Below, piece after piece: positions 1-7,703 of a stretch of 9,033 bases of DNA (within the stretch, counting starts at the first letter, position 1; every line of letters starts with the position of its first letter). The notes below the pieces were generated by a model that saw nothing but the letters and a program-made list of their open reading frames with translations, ran no database searches and had not been told where the DNA came from. The DNA is taken from positions 1 through 9,033 of the forward strand of contig VAZZ01000089.1 of NCBI GenBank assembly GCA_005884715.1. The letters are read 5' to 3'. This stretch comes from Alphaproteobacteria bacterium. Lineage in GTDB: Bacteria; Pseudomonadota; Alphaproteobacteria; Rhizobiales; Aestuariivirgaceae. Made by a program: the position numbers and the translations under genes.

Positions 1-205
1 CGACGGCCTCGATTCAGCCGACATTGCGCGGCGCGCTCTGGCCGAGAATGTCGTGCTGGCCCCTGGCAATGTCTTCAGCGTCACGCAATCGGCAGGCGCC
101 TACATGCGTTTCAACGTGGCGCAATCGCGCGGCACGCGTCTGTTCACGGTTCTTGAAAAGGCTCTGCGTGACAGTGTTCGAAAGCGGCCGGTCAGTTCAC
201 GATGA
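1..205 (+). CDS. MocR-type GntR/aminotransferase regulator, C-terminal end (partial)
   Basis: The reading frame is open from base 2 to the TGA at 203-205 and gives the last 67 residues of a protein that begins outside the window. The segment with ENVVLAPGNVFSV, a short gap and then AYMRFNVAQS matches the end of fold-type I aminotransferase domains in MocR-type regulators, which typically read V/A-L-A-P-G-x-x-F, then a small-residue loop, then hLRhNxA. In this family an N-terminal GntR winged helix binds DNA and the PLP-binding domain senses a ligand; neither the helix nor the PLP lysine lies in the window. A free-standing PLP aminotransferase would have a similar tail and cannot be excluded. 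The last 14 bases overlap the 3' end of the opposite-strand transpeptidase gene. Confidence 0.75.
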   Translation, partial: DGLDSADIARRALAENVVLAPGNVFSVTQSAGAYMRFNVAQSRGTRLFTVLEKALRDSVRKRPVSSR

Positions 206-782
206 CCTTGGCGCCGATCTTGGCCCTTCCATAGAGATCGATGACATCCTCATTGGTGAGACGGATGCAGCCCGATGAGACCGCCTGGCCGATGGTCCAG
301 GGTTGCGCGGTGCCATGGATGCGGTATTCCGTGGCGCCGAGATAGAGCGCTCTCGCTCCCAGCGGATTGTTGGGGCCACCTTCCATGAATTCCGGCAGGT
401 CCGGCTGGCGCTCGATCATTTCCGCAGGTGGATGCCAATCCGGCCATTCGGCTTTGCGGCTGATGTGTTCAGCCCCCTTCCAGGCGAAACCTGAGCGCCC
501 GACTCCGATGCCATAGCGCAGCGCCTTGCCGTCACTGAGCACGAGGTAAAGAAAGCGCTTGCTCGTCTCGATGATGATGGTGCCGGGCTTTTCGCTGGAG
601 GAATAGTCGACCTCCTTGCGCTTGTATCTGGGGTTGGCCTGGTAGGACCAGGCCCCGACCGTGAAATTCGTCTTGACCGCCGAATAGGCATTGAGATCGC
701 GTTCGGCCCTGGCCGGAAGCGCTGCGGCGGCCATCCCGGCGATTATCGCGATTCCCACAACCCCCAATGATTTCAGAAGCAT
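192..782 (-). CDS. Exported L,D-transpeptidase (YkuD / ErfK-YbiS-YcfS-YnhG family)
   Basis: This 196-residue protein should act in the periplasm, where the family forms 3-3 peptidoglycan cross-links or attaches proteins to peptidoglycan using an active-site cysteine. Residues 1-26 form a signal peptide (Lys4, a hydrophobic stretch to Ala21, then LPARA before Glu27). The YkuD domain runs from about residue 66 (GTIIIETSKRFLYLVLSDGK) to the end. Catalytic residues are visible: His156 in RIHGT and Cys172 in SSGCIRL, with Arg174. Position 170 is Ser rather than the more common His of S-H-G-C, a variant often seen in this family. The domain has the LPEFMEGGPNNPLGARALYL segment typical of proteobacterial members. 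The ATG at 780-782 is supported by GGGGA (bases 789-793 read on the minus strand) six bases upstream and by the signal peptide. It appears monocistronic. The cross-link type and partner cannot be read from sequence. Confidence 0.93.
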   Translation of the reverse strand: MLLKSLGVVGIAIIAGMAAAALPARAERDLNAYSAVKTNFTVGAWSYQANPRYKRKEVDYSSSEKPGTIIIETSKRFLYLVLSDGKALRYGIGVGRSGFAWKGAEHISRKAEWPDWHPPAEMIERQPDLPEFMEGGPNNPLGARALYLGATEYRIHGTAQPWTIGQAVSSGCIRLTNEDVIDLYGRAKIGAKVIVN

Positions 783-933
783 GCGCCGTCCCCAGCAAAA
801 CTCATTCTGGCCTATTAATCACCGAAGGCACGCCCCATCGTCAAGATTTCGCGGCGATGAACGGCAGATGAACGCCCCGATCAGCGTTGATTTTCCGGCG
901 CTGTGGCAAATACGTCACGCTGGAGTGATGAAG

Positions 934-1248
934 ATGTCCGCCCGTTTCCCTGTCCTGATTGCCACTGCCCTCTGCCTGGCCTCGTTTTCGATCCCGATGG
1001 CCAAGGCCGAAACCGGCTTGCGCACCTATTTCAACCCGGCCGTCTATGGCAAGCCGGTCAGCATTTGCATGTCGGACCGCCAAAGCTGCGGCAAGCCCTC
1101 GGCCGATGCATGGTGCCGCGATCATGGCTATACCGAAGCGCTTGTCTTCGAGCGACTGAAGACAGCCGACAGATCGCAGGTCTTCCGCCAGATCAAATGC
1201 ATTGCCCGCGAACAGACGGTCGCTGCGACGGACAAGGCGACGCCCTAA
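934..1248 (+). CDS. Small exported cysteine-containing protein of unknown function
   Basis: The product is 104 residues with a signal peptide at 1-25 (Arg4, hydrophobic core ending in SFSIPMAKA, cleavage before Glu26). The mature part, about 79 residues, has four cysteines at 45, 52, 61 and 89, enough for two disulfides in the periplasm or outside the cell. The pattern C-x6-C-G-x7-W-C-x2-H-G-Y/F followed by F-R-Q-I-K-C resembles small uncharacterised exported proteins that I recall from Hyphomicrobiales; no function is known to me. The frame stays open upstream to 691, but the signal peptide fixes the start at ATG 928 or ATG 934. GGAG at 922-925 lies eight bases before 934 and only two before 928, so 934 is chosen. 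The next gene begins 30 bases downstream on the same strand, so the two may be co-transcribed. Confidence 0.72.
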   Translation: MSARFPVLIATALCLASFSIPMAKAETGLRTYFNPAVYGKPVSICMSDRQSCGKPSADAWCRDHGYTEALVFERLKTADRSQVFRQIKCIAREQTVAATDKATP

Positions 1249-1278
1249 TCCCGCCCTGATCGCATTCAGTAATGGCCG

Positions 1279-1890
1279 ATGCGAACACTTGCTCGAGTTT
1301 CAATCTTCCTGTCTGTCTTTCTGGTGCTTGGAAACGTTCCGTCTTGGGGAGATAGCGAGAACTTCCCTTTGCCAAAGACTGAACAGGAAAACGACAACAA
1401 ACTTCTCCAGAGCTGCCTCAGCTACGCGCTTGATCAGCGTCCCGTACCGACATCAGCCGGGCATTCCATGGAGACCACCCCTTTGGATCTCAAGGGCGCC
1501 GTCCTCCCTCCCAACCTGATCACCAAGACCGAGATCGTTGGCGATGTGCCCTCTCCAATAAGGATGTACCAGGGTCGATGGGCCTTACGGCTCACCAACA
1601 AGTCGTACATACCCTACGCCGCCTTTGTCGAACGCCTCACCCCAACCGAAATGACCATAGCTCTCGTGATGCGACCTGAAGAAGGTCACAAGCTCGATCC
1701 AACGAATGGCTTTCGGCACAAGCTCGAATGGACCGGCAACGCCTTTGTGGGTCGCGATGTAAATCTGTGGGGAGGCAAGGCAACCACCTTGATGATCGGG
1801 ATATCTCAATTCGGAGATGTCATGATCCTGGCCACCAAGAACAGCATAGACGCGCAGCTCCTGGGGTGCCTGTTCTCGGAGCAGCCCTGA
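1279..1890 (+). CDS. Exported hypothetical protein, low-GC
   Basis: This 203-residue protein is not recognised. Residues 1-24 look like a signal peptide (Arg2, Arg6, a hydrophobic run from about 7 to 18, then VPSWG before Asp25). The rest is soluble-looking, with only two cysteines at 46 and 197, which could pair and tie the ends of the fold together. A region rich in beta-type segments (RWALRLTNKSYIPY, MTIALVM, TTLMIGIS, VMILATK) suggests a compact beta domain; this is inference. No Shine-Dalgarno sequence is obvious before the ATG at 1279. By hand count the GC content is about 52% over 1321-1440 and 55-57% in two later 60-base stretches, against 67% in a carB stretch (2161-2220), which suggests recent acquisition or relaxed codon selection. 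It sits 30 bases after the small exported gene and 72 bases before carB. Confidence 0.65.
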   Translation: MRTLARVSIFLSVFLVLGNVPSWGDSENFPLPKTEQENDNKLLQSCLSYALDQRPVPTSAGHSMETTPLDLKGAVLPPNLITKTEIVGDVPSPIRMYQGRWALRLTNKSYIPYAAFVERLTPTEMTIALVMRPEEGHKLDPTNGFRHKLEWTGNAFVGRDVNLWGGKATTLMIGISQFGDVMILATKNSIDAQLLGCLFSEQP

Positions 1891-1962
1891 AATTTCGGAG
1901 CATTTCTGGCAGCAGGAATCCGCTTGGCTTCAAGGGTAACCTTGTGTAGGGAACCCGCTCGC

Positions 1963-5346
<3,384 letters not shown>

Positions 5347-5383
5347 GAGGCCCCTCATCCTCAATCAACATGCACCGCGTGCA

Positions 5384-5575
5384 TCATCGCCAGCCCCTTG
5401 CTTCCTGGGCGAGCTCCCCGATCTTTTCGAGGTCGACAGGGATGGCTTCAACGGCACTCTCATCCCGGCCGGCCTGAAACAGCTGAAAGGGCCCATGCAC
5501 AAGCCCGTCGTGGTCTCGCCTGAGGCCGAAATTCGTCAAGTGGCAGAATAGTTTAACGGGACTCTTGAATTCCAC
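5384..5575 (-). CDS. Doubtful small ORF in the carB-greA gap
   Basis: A 63-residue frame runs from GTG 5573-5575 to TGA 5384-5386, with AAGG a few bases before the start on the minus strand. It overlaps neither neighbour. By hand count the 46 codon-aligned triplets at 5411-5548 have about 74%, 35% and 72% GC in the three codon positions, a coding-like pattern. However, the codon boundaries coincide with those of a plus-strand frame ending at TAG 5549-5551, so composition alone cannot choose the strand; the plus frame lacks a good start. The translated product (with the segment AVEAIPVDLEKIGELAQEAR) is soluble-looking, without signal peptide or membrane segment, and matches no family I know. 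It may be a small gene, a gene remnant or chance. Confidence 0.25.
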   Translation of the reverse strand: MEFKSPVKLFCHLTNFGLRRDHDGLVHGPFQLFQAGRDESAVEAIPVDLEKIGELAQEARGWR

Positions 5576-5593
5576 ACCGCCTTAAGCCATGTT
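5565..5593 (+). promoter_or_regulatory. Candidate greA promoter
   Basis: TTGAAT at 5565-5570 and CATGTT at 5588-5593 are separated by 17 bases. They match the sigma-70 consensus at 4 of 6 and 3 of 6 positions, so the assignment is weak. If it is real, transcription would start near 5600, immediately before the inverted repeat at 5602-5644, giving greA a leader of about 130 bases. Confidence 0.3.
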
Positions 5594-5601
5594 TACGGGC
5601 T

Positions 5602-5644
5602 GTTCCCGGTGATGGCCTGTGTTTTCAGGGCATTTGCCGGGAAC
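5602..5644 (+). promoter_or_regulatory. Interrupted hairpin in the greA upstream region
   Basis: GTTCCCGG (5602-5609) is perfectly complementary to CCGGGAAC (5637-5644). Inside, CCTG and CAGG can pair around a TGTTTT loop, leaving internal loops TGATGG and GCATTTG. No T-run follows, so it does not look like an intrinsic terminator of carB. It would be at the very 5' end of a greA transcript made from the candidate promoter above. It could stabilise the mRNA, form part of a regulatory leader, or be an intergenic palindrome without function. Confidence 0.45.
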
Positions 5645-5731
5645 TGGTTTCCGCTCACACGGATGCATATTGACCCGGCGCGGGCTTCTGGGCCCCGACG
5701 GAAAGAGTTGAACTGACGGATTTGCGACGCC

Positions 5732-6205
5732 ATGGACAAGGTTCCGATGACTGAGGCGGGTCACGCCGCCATGATGGAAGAGATCAAGCACCTGAAATCG
5801 GTGGAGCGCCCGCGCATCATCCGCGCGATCGAGGAAGCGCGCTCGCACGGCGATTTGTCGGAGAACGCGGAATATCATGCCGCCAAAGAGCAACAGGGCT
5901 GGACCGAAGCCCGTGTCGCCGAGCTCGAGGACAAGATCAGCCGGGCTGAAATAATCGATATTTCGAAACTGTCCGGCGACACGGTGAAATTCGGCGCCAA
6001 GGTCACCCTCGTCGATGAGGACACCGAAGATGAGGCTGCTTATCAGATCGTCGGCGAGTTCGAGGCCGATGTGAAGAAGGGCCTCATTTCGGTGAGTTCC
6101 CCCATCGCACGCGCCATCATCGGCAAGCGCAAGGGTGATTCCGTCGAGGTCTCGACGCCCGGCGGCGGCAAGAGCTATGAGATCGTGAAGGTCAGATACA
6201 GGTGA
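5732..6205 (+). CDS. greA: Transcription elongation factor GreA
   Basis: GreA enters the secondary channel of backtracked RNA polymerase and stimulates cleavage of the extruded RNA 3' end so that elongation can resume. The 157 residues match the usual family length of about 158. The N-terminal coiled coil (about 8-77) carries the signature GDLSENAEYHAAKE, whose Asp41 and Glu44 are the acidic tip residues that help place the catalytic magnesium ion. The C-terminal FKBP-like domain (about 82-157) includes SSPIARAIIGKRKGDSVEV. The start at ATG 5732 is chosen because rhizobial GreA proteins begin M-(V)-DKVPMT. The upstream Shine-Dalgarno is weak; ATG 5747 (Met6) has AAGG five bases ahead but would drop the conserved DKVP. 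It follows carB, as in other Hyphomicrobiales, and ends at a strong terminator. Confidence 0.97.
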   Translation: MDKVPMTEAGHAAMMEEIKHLKSVERPRIIRAIEEARSHGDLSENAEYHAAKEQQGWTEARVAELEDKISRAEIIDISKLSGDTVKFGAKVTLVDEDTEDEAAYQIVGEFEADVKKGLISVSSPIARAIIGKRKGDSVEVSTPGGGKSYEIVKVRYR

Positions 6206-6230
6206 CGGCGCCTCGATCACGATTGCAACA

Positions 6231-6260
6231 GGCCGGGCTTTTGCCCGGTCTTATTTTTTT
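6231..6260 (+). terminator. Rho-independent terminator of greA
   Basis: GGCCGGGC (6231-6238), loop TTTT, GCCCGGTC (6243-6250) form an eight-pair stem with one G-T wobble, followed by TTATTTTTTT (6251-6260). It lies 25 bases after the greA stop codon. Confidence 0.95.
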
Positions 6261-6276
6261 GCGTTAGCGCGCTTCC

Positions 6277-6300
6277 CGGCGAGGTGGAATCACCTCGCCG
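6277..6300. repeat. Perfect 10-bp inverted repeat, GAAT loop
   Basis: CGGCGAGGTG (6277-6286) and CACCTCGCCG (6291-6300) form a perfect stem around GAAT. An A-run (AAAAAGG) follows on the plus strand and there is no T-run on either exit side, so it is not a standard terminator in either direction. It lies 16 bases after the greA terminator. It could be a REP-type intergenic palindrome, a protein-binding site or a backup stop structure. Confidence 0.7.
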
Positions 6301-6330
6301 AAAAAGGATTCGCGCCAAATCAATATGTTG

Positions 6331-6377
6331 GAGCAAATCCTTATCGCCAAAGTCTTCAACTTTGGCGGGATTTGCTC
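6331..6377. repeat. Compound palindrome, probable rhizobial REP-like intergenic element
   Basis: The outer arms GAGCAAATCC (6331-6340) and GGATTTGCTC (6368-6377) are perfectly complementary. The inner arms CGCCAAAGT (6345-6353) and ACTTTGGCG (6359-6367) are too, around the loop CTTCA. Only a four-base bulge, TTAT (6341-6344), interrupts the combined 19-pair stem. Bases 6328-6330 and 6378-6380 can add wobble and A-T pairs. Hyphomicrobiales genomes contain abundant intergenic palindromes with GAGCAaTTCC-like ends; assignment to such a family is inference. It lies about 48 bases before the dioxygenase gene, within its likely leader or promoter region. Confidence 0.75.
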
Positions 6378-6425
6378 TAGGACCGTCCAATGATTTGTCG
6401 CAAAGAACACAAGGACGATTGAATC

Positions 6426-6755
6426 ATGACCACCATCACCGGCTACCATGCCCATGTCTATTACGATCCGGCGCAGAAGGCGGACGCCCAGCGCCTGTGT
6501 GAGACTTTGCGCGACCATTTCGGCATCCCGATGGGGCGCATGCATGATGCGGCTGTTGGCCCGCATCCGCGCGGCTCCTGCCAGCTCACCGTGACGCCGG
6601 AGAAATTCTCCGATGTGATGCAATGGCTGGTCGTCAACCGCAATGGTTTTACCATCTTCGCTCATGCGCTCTCAGGCGATGAGATCAAGGACCATACCGA
6701 TCACGTGATCTGGCTAGGGCCGTCGGAGCCGCTCGATCTGTCGAAGCTCAGATGA
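6426..6755 (+). CDS. DOPA 4,5-dioxygenase family protein
   Basis: The 109-residue product belongs to the small extradiol dioxygenase family named after fungal DOPA 4,5-dioxygenase, which opens catechol rings using a metal held by histidines. Visible family features are YHAHVYYD (His8, His10), GPHPRGSCQL (His47), FAHALSG (His80) and DHTDHVIWLG (His90, His93). The length matches the bacterial members. The physiological substrate in bacteria is generally unknown, so 'DOPA' is only the family name. AAGGA at 6411-6415 lies ten bases before the ATG. It is preceded by two palindromes and the greA terminator, so it probably has its own promoter, which I cannot identify. The last 42 bases overlap the 3' end of the DUF1127 gene on the opposite strand. 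Confidence 0.9.
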   Translation: MTTITGYHAHVYYDPAQKADAQRLCETLRDHFGIPMGRMHDAAVGPHPRGSCQLTVTPEKFSDVMQWLVVNRNGFTIFAHALSGDEIKDHTDHVIWLGPSEPLDLSKLR

Positions 6756-6914
6756 TTTCGTGGTGCCGAGCCCGATATCGCGCAGCATGCGCTCATTGAG
6801 ATGACCGATGCCCGCAAAGCGTCGCCGGCGCAGCAGCGCCGTTATCCGCTTCCATAGTCCGGATGTCTCCGCCACACCTGCCCTGCCCGCTACCGTCTTG
6901 AGATACCGGCCCAT
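6714..6914 (-). CDS. DUF1127 small basic protein
   Basis: The 66-residue product is rich in arginine. Residues about 20-50 carry the DUF1127 signature: Trp21, a basic helix (LLRRRRFAGIGHLNERML) and the hallmark LRDIGL (44-49). Short arginine-rich DUF1127 proteins are common in alphaproteobacteria. CcaF1 of Rhodobacter sphaeroides is an RNA-binding member affecting RNA turnover, and Agrobacterium members affect phosphate and carbon metabolism; a role here is by analogy only. GAGG lies eight bases before the ATG (6912-6914), which supports both strand and start. It is divergent from the Crp/Fnr gene, with a CRP-type operator centred about 63 bases upstream of its start. Its last 42 bases are antisense to the dioxygenase gene. 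Confidence 0.85.
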   Translation of the reverse strand: MGRYLKTVAGRAGVAETSGLWKRITALLRRRRFAGIGHLNERMLRDIGLGTTKSSELRQIERLRRP

Positions 6915-6967
6915 CTTTCGAACCTCGCTCGATTTCGTGCTAAGATCGCTCAGAAACAGGGGCCGTG

Positions 6968-6987
6968 ACTGTGATCTTCCTCACAGT
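6968..6987. promoter_or_regulatory. CRP-type operator
   Basis: ACTGTGATCTTCCTCACAGT is a perfect palindrome with seven-base arms around six bases, and includes the exact E. coli CRP consensus TGTGA-N6-TCACA. It lies in the 108-base divergent region between the DUF1127 gene (start at 6914) and the Crp/Fnr gene (start at 7023). A weak candidate -10 for the Crp/Fnr gene, GATAAA at 6995-7000, would put the -35 region (GTGATC, 6971-6976) inside the operator, so binding there would probably repress. In the DUF1127 direction the site could sit at an activating position if transcription began near 6936, but no good -10 is visible there. Confidence 0.85.
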
Positions 6988-7022
6988 ATCCAGCGATAAA
7001 ACCGGCCAGAAACCCGCGCACC

Positions 7023-7703
7023 ATGCTTAAATCAGATCCCGCCTTTACCATCATTGCAAGAACCGAGCCCTTTTCCGAGCTCACTCCGCCCCATATGCAG
7101 TCGCTCGCCGGCCTCTGCCGTATGCGGCGCTATGCCAAGGGAGAGACGATCTTCCATATGGGTGAAGCCGGTGATGCGCTCTACGGCATCAAGACCGGGC
7201 GCGTGCGCACCAGGATCATATCGCCTGAGGGCAAGGAGATGACCCTCAATCTCTTCGGCCCGCAGAGCACCTTCGGCGTGGTAGGCTTTCTCGATGGCGG
7301 CCCGCGCATGGCGACAGCAGTGTCACTCGAACCCTCGGAGATCTTTCGCCTGCCGCGCGGCGAGTTCCTCGCTTTCATCCGGACGCATCCCGAAGTGGCC
7401 GTGCATGCGATCGGCTATCTCTGCGGCAAGCTGCGCTCGATCAAGGAACGGGTCGGCGAAACCGCTCTGCTGCCACTCGCGGCGAGCCTCGCCCATCGCC
7501 TGCTTACACTCGCCGAGGAGTTCGGCGACAGCATCCCCTCCTCGCAGGAGCAACTGGCGAGCTTCGTCAGCGCCAGCCGCGAAAGTGTCAATCGGCAATT
7601 GCAGGACTGGAAGCGCCAGAAGATCGTGTCGCTTCACCGCGGCGGCCTCATCATTCTCGACCATACCCGCCTCGAACAGGAAGCGACTGCGCTGGGCGCC
7701 TGA
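7023..7703 (+). CDS. Crp/Fnr-family transcriptional regulator
   Basis: The 226-residue protein has a cyclic-nucleotide-binding-like beta barrel (about 17-118), a long dimerisation helix (about 122-146) and a C-terminal winged helix (about 150-213). The barrel has YAKGETIFHMGEAGDALYGIKTGRV. In the effector pocket, FGVVGFLDGGPRMATAV stands where cAMP-binding members have G-E-L and R-S/T: the ribose-contacting Glu is Val86 and the residue after Arg95 is Met96, so binding of cAMP in the canonical way is doubtful. No N-terminal cysteine cluster of FNR type is present. The recognition helix SASRESVNRQL has Arg186, Glu187 and Arg191, equivalent to Arg180, Glu181 and Arg185 of E. coli CRP, which read TGTGA; a matching operator lies 36 bases upstream. 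No strong Shine-Dalgarno precedes the ATG, and Met25 is the next in-frame option but would cut the barrel. The stop abuts that of the downstream opposite-strand gene. Confidence 0.93.
   Translation: MLKSDPAFTIIARTEPFSELTPPHMQSLAGLCRMRRYAKGETIFHMGEAGDALYGIKTGRVRTRIISPEGKEMTLNLFGPQSTFGVVGFLDGGPRMATAVSLEPSEIFRLPRGEFLAFIRTHPEVAVHAIGYLCGKLRSIKERVGETALLPLAASLAHRLLTLAEEFGDSIPSSQEQLASFVSASRESVNRQLQDWKRQKIVSLHRGGLIILDHTRLEQEATALGA

Larger units (their letters stand above)
5347..5731. other. carB-greA intergenic region
   Basis: This 385-base gap has no confident gene. From left to right it holds a small perfect hairpin at 5370-5384 (ATGCAC, loop CGC, GTGCAT) shortly after carB, without a T-run, so it is not a normal intrinsic terminator. 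A stretch at about 5411-5551 has coding-like codon-position composition. A candidate promoter lies near 5565-5593 and a larger interrupted inverted repeat at 5602-5644. The last 87 bases before greA show no strong Shine-Dalgarno sequence. No clear rho-independent terminator for carB is visible, so read-through from carB into greA is possible. Confidence 0.6.

Noticed and set aside
887..915. A possible promoter, TTGATT-N17-ATACGT, before the small exported gene.
   Set aside because: The -10 match is poor and the resulting start site would fall on the Shine-Dalgarno sequence, so I do not annotate it.
691..933. An extended N-terminus for the small exported protein, up to 81 residues longer.
   Set aside because: The extension runs through the likely promoter region of the divergent transpeptidase and would bury the signal peptide, which must be at the N-terminus.
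1924..1962. A longer carB start at TTG 1924.
   Set aside because: The extra 13 residues do not resemble CarB N-termini. ATG 1963 begins the conserved MPKRTDIQSI and has TAGGGA upstream.
5582..6220. A 212-residue open frame on the minus strand across greA.
   Set aside because: It is the antisense shadow of greA, with no recognisable domain and no supporting ribosome binding signal.
6277..6300. The perfect palindrome as a second or bidirectional terminator.
   Set aside because: No T-run follows the stem on either strand in the direction of exit; the true terminator with a T-run is at 6231-6260.
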